From assembly GCF_014236795.1 (NCBI RefSeq), contig NZ_CP049017.1:4194001-4258000 (forward strand): DNA of 64,000 nucleotides, read 5' to 3'. Under the pieces are notes generated by a model, which was not told the DNA's origin, ran no database searches, and was given only the letters and a program-made list of their open reading frames with translations. The stretch comes from Xanthomonas theicola. GTDB taxonomy: Bacteria > Pseudomonadota > Gammaproteobacteria > Xanthomonadales > Xanthomonadaceae. Below are positions 48,948 to 59,100 of this stretch, in pieces. The stretch's first letter is position 1; each line of letters opens with the position of its first letter. Position numbers and translations under genes: made by a program.

Positions 48948-49241
48948 CTAGGCGCGGGCGGGCAGCTTCAGAGTCTGTCCGGGGTAGAGCTTGTCCGGGT
49001 CGTCGAGCACGTCGCGGTTGGCCTCGAAGATGCGGACCCAGGCGTTGCCGTCGCCGTAATGCAGCTTGGCGATCTTGGACAGGGAGTCGCCCTGCTTGAC
49101 CACGTAGACCTGCTGCACCTGCTCGGCAGTGCTGTCCACGTGCACTTGCACCGCGGAAAAATCCGCCTTCGGCGCGACCTCGGCGGTGCTGTCCACTTTG
49201 ACGGTGACCGCCGAGAAATCGGCGCGCTTGTCGCTGTTCAT
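48948..49241 (-). CDS. small LysM-domain protein
   Basis: 97 residues from ATG 49241, GGAG nine bases upstream. Two copies of an ADFSAVxVxVDSTAE segment (residues about 7-22 and 26-41) precede one C-terminal LysM motif (YVVKQGDSLSKIAKLHYGD to LYPGQTLKLPA) that binds peptidoglycan or chitin-like glycans. There is no signal peptide, so either export is non-classical or it acts inside the cell, as YgaU-like LysM proteins do. The internal duplication is unusual. Confidence 0.85.
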   Translation of the reverse strand: MNSDKRADFSAVTVKVDSTAEVAPKADFSAVQVHVDSTAEQVQQVYVVKQGDSLSKIAKLHYGDGNAWVRIFEANRDVLDDPDKLYPGQTLKLPARA

Positions 49242-49346
49242 CGCATGTGGCTCCGTGCGTAGATGGGACGCTGCCACAGTTGCACATGATTTGTTAAAAG
49301 CGGATCGCGCAGCCGTGAACGGCGTTGCCGCGATTCAGGCGGTGCG

Positions 49347-50165
49347 CTACTGGCGCGGATCGCGGTGGAAAGCGATCGGCCCGGCCACGTCGGGCGTGGC
49401 GCGCCAAGGATTGATGTCCAGGCCGCCGCGGCGCGTGTAGCGCGCCTCGACCTGCAGCGACTGCGGCCGGCAGCGCGTCATCAGGTCGTGGAAGATCCGC
49501 TCCACGCACTGCTCGTGGAAGCCGGCATGTTCGCGGAAGCTGACCAGGTAGCGCAGCAGGCCCTCGCGGTCGATGCGGCCGCCGCGGTAGCGCAGGTACA
49601 GCGTGGCCCAGTCGGGCTGGCCGGTGACCGGGCAGTTGGACTTGAGCAGTTCGCTGCGCAGCGTCTCCTCGACGATGTCTTCCGCCGCGGCGAGCAGGAA
49701 CTGCGCCCGCGGCGGGCCGTAGCAGTCGATGGCGATGTCCAGCGCGTCCAGCGAGTCGCCTTCGCCGAGCGGGTCGACCGGCGGCAGCCCGAATTCCATG
49801 GTCGCGTCGGCGCCGGTGCGCGCCGACAGGTCGGTGACGATGCAGGTGCGCAGCGCTTCGGCGCTGTTGAAGCGCATCGCGTTGAGTGAATTGAGATAGA
49901 GCTTGAGCGACTTGGATTCGATCAGTTGCGGCGAGCTGCACGGCACCAGCAGGGTGGCGGTGGCGATGCAGGGCTTGCCGCGCGCGTCCAGCCAACCCAG
50001 TTCGTAGGCATGCCAGCGATCGAGGCCGTAGAACGGCAGCGGCGCGGCGTCCAGGCCGATCTCGGCGCGGCCGCCGGCGCGCGGAATCGGGAACAGCAGC
50101 GCGGGATCGTAGTGCGAGGGATATGCGACCTCGCGGCCGAGACTGGAATCCTGGGGGGTGTTCAT
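49347..50165 (-). CDS. queF: NADPH-dependent 7-cyano-7-deazaguanine reductase
   Basis: 272 residues, the long (E. coli YqgF/QueF two-domain) class. It reduces preQ0 to preQ1 in queuosine synthesis. The N-terminal half holds the QueF signature [17 protein letters not shown]; the C-terminal half holds the active-site Cys in [20 protein letters not shown] and the conserved [11 protein letters not shown]. Start ATG 50165. The queuosine role is complementary to MnmG, as both modify position 34 of tRNA, but the genes are unlinked. Confidence 0.95.
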   Translation of the reverse strand: MNTPQDSSLGREVAYPSHYDPALLFPIPRAGGRAEIGLDAAPLPFYGLDRWHAYELGWLDARGKPCIATATLLVPCSSPQLIESKSLKLYLNSLNAMRFNSAEALRTCIVTDLSARTGADATMEFGLPPVDPLGEGDSLDALDIAIDCYGPPRAQFLLAAAEDIVEETLRSELLKSNCPVTGQPDWATLYLRYRGGRIDREGLLRYLVSFREHAGFHEQCVERIFHDLMTRCRPQSLQVEARYTRRGGLDINPWRATPDVAGPIAFHRDPRQ

Positions 50166-50214
50166 GCCGGCCAGTCTAACGGGCACGGTCTGGCTGGTAG
50201 ATATACGAAACGCG

Positions 50215-50277
50215 GGAATTGGGGATTGGCAAAAGCGGCGACCTCGGGCGCCGGCATCTCCGTCAATCCCCAATTCC
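50215..50277. repeat. inverted repeat of the GGAATTGGGGATT type
   Basis: GGAATTGGGGATTG at 50215-50228 and its exact complement at 50264-50277 enclose 35 bases in the gap between queF and the amidohydrolase remnant. Comparable GGGACT-type arms occur at 55999-56140. Confidence 0.6.
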
Positions 50278-50287
50278 GAATCCCCGA

Positions 50288-51193
50288 TCACGGCTTCATA
50301 TGCAAATAATCCAGCCACACCTGCAACAGCGCACGCAGGCCGACGTGCAGCGCCGACTCGTCGAGCAGGAACTGCGGCGAGTGGTTGCTCGGTGCGGTCG
50401 CCGGATCGATGCCGGGACCGATGGCGCCGACGAACAAGGACAGCGACGGCACCTGCCGCGGATAGAACGAGACGTCCTCCGCGCCCATCCGCAGCGGCGG
50501 CTCGTCGACGTTGTCGGCGCCGACCACCGCCTGCAGGCTGGGCAGCATCGTGGCGGTCAGCGCCGGGTCGTCGACCGTGGCCGGGTTGCCGTCCTGGTCG
50601 GGCACGTGCGCCTCGGCCTTGGCGCGCTGGGCTGCGGCGTGTTCGGCGACCGCCTTCAGGCCGGCGAAGATCTGCTGACGCATGCCCTCGAAGGCGCCGA
50701 TGGTGCCGGCCATCGCCACGTCGTCGGGAATGATGTTGTAGCGGATGCCGGCCTTGAACGCGCCGAAGCTGTTGGCATGGGCGTCGTGGCCGCAGCTGTG
50801 CATGACCCCGACGGTCTCGCCGCGGTACTCACCGGTGGCCTCGGAGGCGAACGCCAGGTCGGTCTGCTCGGACCGGCCGCGCGTCCATGTCCGCCGCAGG
50901 GCGATCCTGAGCCCCGGCAGCGCGCCCTTGATGATCGCCACCACGCCATGGCGGGCGATGCCGGTCTGCGGCTTCAGGCCCAGCGCGCGCACGCGCTCGG
51001 CGACCTTGGCGGCGGTACCCGCCTCGTAGTTGGACAGTGTCGGGTGCTGGTGGAAGTCGCATCGCCAGTGGACCAGCTTGGCGTGCAGTTCGGCCGCCGC
51101 GGCGGCTACTTCCGGGCGTTCGGCAGACTGGGCGCAGGCCAGCGCGGACACGGCGGGCAGCATCGCGGACAGCAGGCGGGACAGGCGCGGCAT
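50288..51193 (-). pseudogene. M20-family amidohydrolase with internal deletion
   Basis: The frame is open (301 codons) but the enzyme is not whole. After an exported start (MPRLSRLLSAMLPAVSALA) and FHQHPTLSNYE, the family metal motif (normally DMDALP) is replaced by RTWTRGRSE. The DNA there still encodes ADMDARPV in another frame, so two compensating indels are present. After [11 protein letters not shown] the sequence jumps to [13 protein letters not shown], losing about 130 residues including the Glu-Glu base motif and the dimerisation domain. The C-terminal [17 protein letters not shown] remains. It is very unlikely to be an active peptidase. Confidence 0.75.
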
Positions 51194-51471
51194 GGGCGGA
51201 TCTTCGTGACGTTTGGCGGGGTGTTCAGTCTTCAGCATTGGCGCCGGTCTGGCAGCGCCCGGAGCCGCCGCCGTGGAAAATCCCTTTTCAATCCGTGTCA
51301 ACCGCCGCCGCGCCGGTGCGTTGGCGCTGTCGGCGATGGAGGCGGCAGGCGTGCGCTCTGTCCCTTCAGTCATGCTCCAATCGCAGCACGCCGGCGATAT
51401 GCTTCACCGCTTGTCGCACCAGCCATTGCGGGAGGGTCCCCCACCCCGCCTCGCCACAGGAGTTCCCCCGG

Positions 51472-52683
51472 ATGTCGCGTTTCTGGAAGATTGCGCTGCT
51501 GGTCGTCGCAGCGGTGGTCATCGTGGTGGTGGGGGCGCGTCTGCTGCGCGGCGGCAGTGCGCACGGACAGGACGGCGCGGCCGACGATTCCCCGATCCCG
51601 GTCACCGTGGTCGCCGCCGCCAGCCAGGCGGTGCCGATCTACGCCACCGCCACCGGTACGGTGACCGCGCTGAACACGGTCGCCGTCAACCCGCAGGTCG
51701 GCGGCCAACTGATGAGCCTGAACTTCCGCGAAGGCCAGGAAGTGAAGAAGGGCGAGCTGCTGGCGCAGATCGACCCGCGCTCGCTGCAGGCCAGCTACGA
51801 CCAGGCGGCGGCGAGCAAGCGCCAGAACCAGGCGCTGCTGGCCACCGCCCGCTCCACCTTCCAGCGCTCCGATTCGCCGGCCTACCGCCAGTACGTGGCC
51901 AAGACCGACCTGGACACCCAGCGCAACCAGGTGGCGCAGTACGAGGCCGCGGTTGCCGCCAACGACGCGCAGATGCGCGCGGCGCAGGTGCAACTGCAGT
52001 ACACCCGCATCCTTGCCCCGATCGACGGCATCACCGGCCTGCGCGGCGTGGACGTGGGCAACATCGTCAGCGCCAGCAGCAGCATCGTCACCATCACCCA
52101 GATCCATCCGATCTACGTGGTGTTCAACCTGGCCGAGCGCGAACTGCAGGGCCTGCGCGAGGCGCAGGCAAGCGGCCCGCTGACGGTCGCGGCGCTGGAC
52201 CGCACCGACGCGCACGTGATCGCCGGCGACGGCCGGGTCGACGTGGTCGACAACCAGATCAGCAGCGATACCGGCACCTTCAAGGTCCGCGCCGAGTTCC
52301 CCAACGGCGACAATGCGCTGTGGCCGGGCCAGTTCGTCAACGTGCGGCTGACCCTGCGCACGCTGGCCGGCGGCGTGGTGGTGCCGACCCAGGCGGTGCA
52401 GCGCGGCCCCGACGGCGACTATGTGTACGTGGTGCAGGGCGACGACACGGTCAAGATGCAGACGGTCAGGCAGGGCGTGGAAGTGGGCGACAGCCAGGTG
52501 CAGCTGGCGCAGGGTCTGAAGGCTGGCGAGCGGGTGGTCAGCGAAGGCCAGTTCCGGCTCAAGCCGGGCAGCAAGGTCATCGCGCTGAAGCCGGGCGAGG
52601 CGCCGCCGCAGCCGAGCGAGGCCGAACTGAAGGCGGCCGAGAGCAAGCAGCGCGGCAGCCGCGGCGGCGGCGGGCCGCGCTGA
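51472..52683 (+). CDS. RND efflux adaptor, MdtA-like
   Basis: 403 residues. One N-terminal anchor helix (IALLVVAAVVIVVVGARLL), no lipobox. Lipoyl halves flank a short coiled hairpin: VNPQVGGQLMSLNFREGQEV and LQYTRILAPIDGITGLRGVD. Then QIHPIYVVFNLAERELQGL and the conserved LWPGQFVNVRLTLRTL. The C-terminus is a Gln/Arg/Gly tail. GGAG lies about eight bases upstream of ATG 51472. First gene of a three-gene efflux operon with two different pumps downstream, the MdtABC arrangement. Confidence 0.88.
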   Translation: MSRFWKIALLVVAAVVIVVVGARLLRGGSAHGQDGAADDSPIPVTVVAAASQAVPIYATATGTVTALNTVAVNPQVGGQLMSLNFREGQEVKKGELLAQIDPRSLQASYDQAAASKRQNQALLATARSTFQRSDSPAYRQYVAKTDLDTQRNQVAQYEAAVAANDAQMRAAQVQLQYTRILAPIDGITGLRGVDVGNIVSASSSIVTITQIHPIYVVFNLAERELQGLREAQASGPLTVAALDRTDAHVIAGDGRVDVVDNQISSDTGTFKVRAEFPNGDNALWPGQFVNVRLTLRTLAGGVVVPTQAVQRGPDGDYVYVVQGDDTVKMQTVRQGVEVGDSQVQLAQGLKAGERVVSEGQFRLKPGSKVIALKPGEAPPQPSEAELKAAESKQRGSRGGGGPR

Positions 52684-52764
52684 GGCCAGGCGCGCCGCGG
52701 CTTCAGCGCGGCGCCCGCTGCAGATCGACCCGCTCCCTCCCGACTTCCGAGCAAGGACACCCCC

Positions 52765-55700
52765 GTGGGCTTTTCGACGATCTTCATCCGCCGCCCGATC
52801 GCCACCACCTTGCTGATGGCCGGCGTGCTGCTGCTCGGCATCCTCGGCTACCGGCAACTGCCGGTGTCGGCGCTGCCGGAGATCGACGCGCCCAGCCTGG
52901 TGGTCACCACCCAGTATCCCGGCGCCAACGCCAGCACCATGGCCTCGCTGGTGACCACGCCGCTGGAGCGGCAGCTGGGACAGATCTCCGGCCTGCAGAT
53001 GATGACCTCCGACTCGTCGGCGGGCCTGTCCACGATCGTCCTGCAGTTCGCGATGGACTGCGACATCGACATCGCCGCGCAGGACGTGCAGGCGGCGATC
53101 CGCCAGTCCACACTGCCCTCGTCGCTGCCCTACCAGCCGGTCTACAACCGGGTGAACCCGGCCGACGCGGCGATCCTGACCCTCAAGCTCAGCTCCGACA
53201 CGCTGCCGCTGCGCGAGGTCAACAACTACGCCGACTCGATCCTGGCGCAGCGCCTGTCGCAGGTGCCCGGCGTGGGCCTGGTGTCGATCGCCGGCAACGT
53301 GCGCCCGGCCGTGCGCATCCAGGTCAACCCGGCGCAGCTGTCGAACATGGGCCTGACCATGGAGGCGCTGCGCAGCGCGCTGACCGAGACCAACGTCAAT
53401 GCGCCCAAGGGCTCGCTCAACGGCAAGACCCAGTCCTACAGCATCGGCACCAACGACCAGCTGTCCAGCGCCGCCGACTACCGCGACACCATCGTCAGCT
53501 ACAAGAACGGCGCGCCGGTGCGGCTGGCGGACGTGGCGCAGGTGGTGGACGGGGTGGAGAACGACCAGCTGGCGGCCTGGGCCGACGGCAAGCCGGCGGT
53601 GCTGCTGGAGGTGCGCCGCCAGCCCGGCGCCAACATCGTGCAGACGGTGGAGCAGATCCGCGCGATCCTGCCGCAGTTGCAGGCGGTGCTGCCCAGCGGC
53701 GTGCGCCTGGACGTGTTCTCCGACCGCACCGAGACCATCCGCGCCTCGGTGCACGAGGTCAAGTTCACCCTGATCCTGACCATCGGCCTGGTGGTGGCGG
53801 TGATCTTCGTGTTCCTGCGTCGGTTGTGGGCCACGATCATCCCGTCGGTGGCGGTGCCGCTGTCGCTGGCCGGCACCTTCGCGGTGATGGCCTTCGCCGG
53901 CATGTCGCTGGACAACCTGTCGCTGATGGCGCTGGTGGTGGCCACCGGTTTCGTGGTCGACGATGCGATCGTGATGATCGAGAACATCGTGCGCTACATC
54001 GAGCAGGGCAAGAGCGGGCGCGAGGCGGCGGAGATCGGCGCCAAGCAGATCGGCTTCACCGTGCTGTCGCTGACCGTGTCGCTGGTGGCGGTGTTCCTGC
54101 CGCTGCTGCTGATGCCTGGCGTCACCGGCCGCCTGTTCCACGAGTTCGCCTGGGTGCTGTCGATCGCGGTGACGATCTCGATGCTGGTGTCGCTGACGCT
54201 GACGCCGATGATGTGCGCCTACCTGCTCAAGCCCGATGCGCTGCCCGAGGGCGAGGACGCGCACGAGCGCGCGGCCGCGGCCGGCAAGACCACCGTGTGG
54301 ACGCGCACCGTGGCGCTGTACGAACGCACCCTGGACTGGGTGCTGGGCCACCAGCCGCTGACGCTGGCGGTGGCGGTGGCGGCGGTGGCGCTGACCGTGG
54401 TGCTGTACGTGGCGATCCCCAAGGGCCTGCTGCCCGAGCAGGACACCGGCCTGATCACCGGCGTGGTGCAGGCCGACCAGAACGTGGCGTTCCCGCAGAT
54501 GCAGCAACGCACCCAGGCCGTGGCCGAGGCGCTGCGCCGGGATCCGGCGGTGACCGGGGTGGCCGCGTTCATCGGCGCCGGCTCGATGAATCCCACCCTC
54601 AACCAGGGCCAGCTGAGCATCGTGCTGAAGACCCGCGCCGACCGCGACGGCCTGGACGACGTGCTGCCGCGGCTGCAGAAGGCGGTGGCCGGGCTGCCGG
54701 GCGTGGCGCTGTACCTGAAGCCGGTGCAGGACGTGACCCTGGACACGCGCGTGGCCGCCACCGAGTACCAGTATTCGCTGTCGGACGTGGACAGCGCCGA
54801 GCTGGCGGTGCAGGGCGCACGCCTGACCGAGGCACTGCGCAAGCGCCCGGAACTGGCCGACGTGGACAACAACCTGGCCAACCAGGGCCGCGCGCTGGAA
54901 CTGACGGTGGACCGCGACAAGGCCAGCGCGCTCGGCGTGCCGATGCAGACCATCGACGACACCTTGTACGACGCCTTCGGCCAACGCCAGATCTCCACCA
55001 TCTTCACCCAGCTCAACCAGTACCGCGTGGTGCTGGAAGTGGCGCCGCAGTTCCGCACCAGCACCGCGCTGCTGCACCAGTTGGCGGTGGCCAGCAACGG
55101 CAGCGGCGCGCTGACCGCCAGCAACGCCACCAGTTTCGGCCAGACCACCTCCAGCAACTCGTCCACCGCCACCGGCATCGGCAACCAGAACACCGGCATC
55201 GCCGTCGGCGGCGGCGGTACCGTGCCGCTGGCCGCGCTGGCCTCGGCCCGGGTCGCGACCACGCCGCTGGTGGTCAGCCACCAGCAGCAGCTGCCCGCGG
55301 TGACCGTGTCGTTCAACCTGGCGCCGGGCTACTCGCTGTCGCAGGCGGTGGCGGCGATCGAGCGGACCAGCGAGCAGTTGCTGCTGCCGCCGCAGCTGCA
55401 TGCCGAATTCATCGGCAAGGCCGCCGAATTCACCGGCAGCCAGACCGACGTGGTGTGGCTGCTGCTGGCCTCGGTGGTGCTGATCTACATCGTGCTCGGC
55501 GTGCTCTACGAGAGCTACATCCATCCGCTGACGATCATCTCCACGCTGCCGCCGGCCGGCGTCGGCGCGCTGCTGGCGCTGATGCTGTGCGGGCTGAGCC
55601 TGTCGGTGGACGGCATCGTCGGCATCGTGCTGCTGATCGGCATCGTCAAGAAGAACGCGATCATGATGATCGACTTCGCGATCGACGCGCGCCGCGAGGG

Positions 55701-55998
55701 CGCCGATGCGCACCAGGCGATCCGCCGCGCCTGCCTGCTGCGCTTCCGCCCGATCATGATGACCACCGCTGCGGCGATGCTCGGTGCGCTGCCGCTGGCG
55801 CTGGGCAGCGGCATCGGCTCGGAACTGCGGCGGCCGCTGGGCATCGCCATCGTCGGCGGCCTGCTGCTGTCGCAGCTGGTCACGCTGTACACCACCCCGG
55901 TGATCTACCTGTACATGGAACGCTTCTCCGAGCGGCTGCGGGCGTATCGCGAGCGCCGCGCGGCGCGGCATGGAACGGCGGCGGAGCGGCCGGCATGA
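52765..55998 (+). CDS. RND efflux permease, MdtB-like
   Basis: 1077 residues, GTG start, 82 bases after the adaptor. HAE1 fold with start FIRRPIATTLLMAGVLLLG, the proton-relay pair in TGFVVDDAIVMIENI and the C-terminal IVKKNAIMMIDFAI. About 35 extra residues, Ser/Asn/Thr/Gly-rich (SNGSGALTASNATSFGQTTS onward, near residues 775-815), sit in the second periplasmic domain where MdtB has a short turn. The MdtBC pump is a B2C heterotrimer exporting bile salts, novobiocin and similar compounds in E. coli; substrates here are unknown. Confidence 0.9.
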   Translation: MGFSTIFIRRPIATTLLMAGVLLLGILGYRQLPVSALPEIDAPSLVVTTQYPGANASTMASLVTTPLERQLGQISGLQMMTSDSSAGLSTIVLQFAMDCDIDIAAQDVQAAIRQSTLPSSLPYQPVYNRVNPADAAILTLKLSSDTLPLREVNNYADSILAQRLSQVPGVGLVSIAGNVRPAVRIQVNPAQLSNMGLTMEALRSALTETNVNAPKGSLNGKTQSYSIGTNDQLSSAADYRDTIVSYKNGAPVRLADVAQVVDGVENDQLAAWADGKPAVLLEVRRQPGANIVQTVEQIRAILPQLQAVLPSGVRLDVFSDRTETIRASVHEVKFTLILTIGLVVAVIFVFLRRLWATIIPSVAVPLSLAGTFAVMAFAGMSLDNLSLMALVVATGFVVDDAIVMIENIVRYIEQGKSGREAAEIGAKQIGFTVLSLTVSLVAVFLPLLLMPGVTGRLFHEFAWVLSIAVTISMLVSLTLTPMMCAYLLKPDALPEGEDAHERAAAAGKTTVWTRTVALYERTLDWVLGHQPLTLAVAVAAVALTVVLYVAIPKGLLPEQDTGLITGVVQADQNVAFPQMQQRTQAVAEALRRDPAVTGVAAFIGAGSMNPTLNQGQLSIVLKTRADRDGLDDVLPRLQKAVAGLPGVALYLKPVQDVTLDTRVAATEYQYSLSDVDSAELAVQGARLTEALRKRPELADVDNNLANQGRALELTVDRDKASALGVPMQTIDDTLYDAFGQRQISTIFTQLNQYRVVLEVAPQFRTSTALLHQLAVASNGSGALTASNATSFGQTTSSNSSTATGIGNQNTGIAVGGGGTVPLAALASARVATTPLVVSHQQQLPAVTVSFNLAPGYSLSQAVAAIERTSEQLLLPPQLHAEFIGKAAEFTGSQTDVVWLLLASVVLIYIVLGVLYESYIHPLTIISTLPPAGVGALLALMLCGLSLSVDGIVGIVLLIGIVKKNAIMMIDFAIDARREGADAHQAIRRACLLRFRPIMMTTAAAMLGALPLALGSGIGSELRRPLGIAIVGGLLLSQLVTLYTTPVIYLYMERFSERLRAYRERRAARHGTAAERPA

Positions 55999-56140
55999 GT
56001 GGTCGGGACTGGGGACTGGGGACTGGGGACTCGCAAGGCGCCTGTAGTCTTTCGAGAACGCCGGACGGCTCGCTCAAGCGAGTGCCGCAGAGGGGCGCCG
56101 CTTTCCGGGTCCGGGGTCCCGAGTCCCGGGTCCCGACCCC
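55999..56140. repeat. inverted-repeat element between the two pump genes
   Basis: 142 bases begin with tandem GGGGACT units (GGGACTGGGGACTGGGGACT near 56006) and end with a partly complementary run (GGGTCCGGGGTCCCGAGTCC near 56107). The transcript could therefore fold into one long hairpin just before the ATG at 56141. It contains no ORF of note. Confidence 0.65.
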
Positions 56141-59100
56141 ATGAACCTCTCGGCCCCTTTCATCCGCCGTCCGATCGGCACCGCCCTGTTGGCCATCGGC
56201 CTGTTCGTGATCGGCATGATGTGCTACCTGCGGCTCGGCGTGGCGCCGCTGCCGAACATTTCGATCCCGGTGATCTTCGTGCAGGCCAGCCAGGCCGGCG
56301 CCGATGCCTCGACGATGGCGGCCACGGTCACCGCGCCGCTGGAACGGCACCTGGGCCAGCTGCCCGGCATCGACAACATGCGTTCCTCCAGTTCGGAGGG
56401 CAACAGCCAGGTCTTCATGGTGTTCCAGAACGACCGCGACATCGACTCGGCGGCGCAGGACGTGCAGACCGCGATCAACGCCGCGCAGGCGGACCTGCCC
56501 TCGGGCCTGTCCACGCCGCGCTACCAGAAGGCCAATCCCAACGACGATCCGGTCATCGCCATCGCGCTGACCTCGGACACGCAATCGGCCGACGAGCTGT
56601 ACAACGTCGCCGACTCGCTGCTGGCGCAGCGCCTGCGCCAGATCGCCGGCGTGGCCTCGGTCGACATCGGCGGCGCCTCCACGCCCGCGGTGCGGGTCGA
56701 CGTGAACCTGCGTGCGCTCAACGCGATGGGGCTGACCCCGGACGACCTGCGCAACGCGGTGCGCGCGGCCAACGTGACCTCGCCCACCGGCTTCCTCAGC
56801 GACGGCAGTTCCACCACCGCCATCGTCGCCAACGACGCGGTGGCCAAGGCCGCCGACTTCGGCCAGTTGGTGATCTCGCAGCAGCAGGGCCGCACCGTGC
56901 GCCTGCGCGACGTGGCCAACGTCTACGATGGCCAGCAGGACGCCTACCAGGCGGCCTGGTTCGGCGGCAAGCCGGCGGTGGTGATGTACGTGTTCACCCG
57001 CGCCGGCGCCAACATCGTGGAGACGGTGGACCGGGTCAAGGCGCAGATCCCGATGCTGCGCGGCTACCTGCAGCCGGGCACCAGAATGTCCGCCTACTTC
57101 GACCGCACCCCCACCATCCGCGCCTCGTTGAACGAGGTGCAGGCCACGCTGCTGATCAGCCTGGCGATGGTGGTGCTGACCATGGCGCTGTTCCTGCGCC
57201 GGCTGGCGCCGACGCTGATCGCCGCGGCCACCGTGCCGCTGTCGCTGGCCGGCGCGGCGCTGGCGATGTACGTGATGGGTTTCACCCTCAACAACCTGAG
57301 CCTGCTGGCGCTGGTGATCGCGATCGGCTTCGTGGTCGACGACGCGATCGTGGTGATCGAGAACATCATGCGCCACCTCGACGAAGGCATGTCGCGGCTG
57401 GACGCGGCGCTGTCCGGCGCGCGCGAGATCGGCTTCACCATCGTTTCGATCACCGCCTCGCTGGTGGCGGTGTTCATCCCGATCCTGTTCGCCAGCGGCA
57501 TGATCGGCGCGTTCTTCCGCGAGTTCACCGTGACCCTGGTCGCGGCGATCTGCGTCTCGGCGGTGGTCTCGCTGACCCTGACCCCGGCGCTGTGCAGCCG
57601 CTTCCTGTCCGCGCATGCCGAACCGGAGCGGCCCGGCCGTTTCGGCGCATGGCTGGAGCGCGGGCACGCCGGCATGCTGCGCGTGTACACGGTGGCGCTG
57701 GACTTCTCGCTGCGGCATGCGCTGCTGCTGGCGCTGACCCCGCTGCTGCTGATCGCCGCCACGGTGTTCCTGGCCGGCGCGGTGAAGAAGGGCTCGTTCC
57801 CGGCGCAGGACACCGGCCTGATCTGGGGCCGCGCCAGTTCCAGCGCCACGGTGTCCTTCGCCGACATGGTCAACCGCCAGCGCCGCATCACCGACATGCT
57901 GATGTCCGATCCGGCGGTGAAGATCGTCGGCGCGCGCCTGGGCAGCAGCCGCCAGGGCTCCAGCGCCAGCTTCAACATCGAGCTCAAGCGCCACGACGAG
58001 GGCCGCACCGAGACCACCGCGCAGGTGCTGTCGCGGCTCAGCGCCAAGGCCGACCGCTACCCGGACCTGCAACTGCGCCTGCGCGCGATCCAGGACCTGC
58101 CCAGCGACGGCGGCGGCGGCACCAGCCAGGGTGCGCAGTACCGTGTCTCGCTGCAGGGCAACGACAACGCGCAGCTGCAGGAATGGCTGCCCAAGCTGCA
58201 GGCGGCGCTGAAACAGAACCCGAAACTGCGCGACGTCGGCACCGACGTGGACACCGCCGGCCTGCGCCAGAACATCGTCATCGACCGCGCCCAGGCCGCG
58301 CGCCTGGGCGTGTCGATCGGCGCGATCGACGGCGCGCTGTACGGCGCGTTCGGCCAGCGCCAGATCTCCACGATCTATTCGGACCTCAACCAGTACAGCG
58401 TGGTGGTCAACGCGTTGCCCGAGCAGACCGCCACGCCGGCGGCGCTGGACCGGATCAACGTCCCCACGCGCAGCGGCGCGATGGTGCCGCTGACCGCCGT
58501 GGCGCGCCAGGTGCCGGGCCTGGCGCCGCCGCAGATCACCCATCAGAACCAGTACACGACGATGGACCTGAGCTACAACCTGGCGCCCGGGGTGAGCACC
58601 GGCGAAGGCGACGCGATCATCAAGGCCACCGTCGCCGGCCTGCGCATGCCCGGCGACATCCGCATCGCCGACGGTGGCGGCTTCAACACGCAGTTGCAGC
58701 CGAACTCGATGCTGATCCTGGTGCTGGCGGCGATCGTGGTGGTCTACATCGTGCTGGGCATGCTGTACGAAAGCCTGGTGCACCCGGTGACGATCCTGTC
58801 CACGTTGCCGGCAGCGGGCATGGGCGCGCTGCTCGCGCTGTGGGTCACCGGCACCGAACTGTCGGTGATCTCGATGATCGCGCTGGTGTTGCTGATCGGC
58901 ATCGTCAAGAAGAACGCGATCATGATGATCGACTTCGCGCTGGTTGCCGAACGGCAACACGGCAAGTCGCCGCTGGACGCGGTGCGCGAGGCCTGCGTGG
59001 TGCGCTTCCGCCCGATCATGATGACCACGATGGTGGCGATCCTGGCAGCGGTGCCGCTGGCGGTGGGACTGGGCGAAGGCTCGGAACTGCGCCGCCCGCT

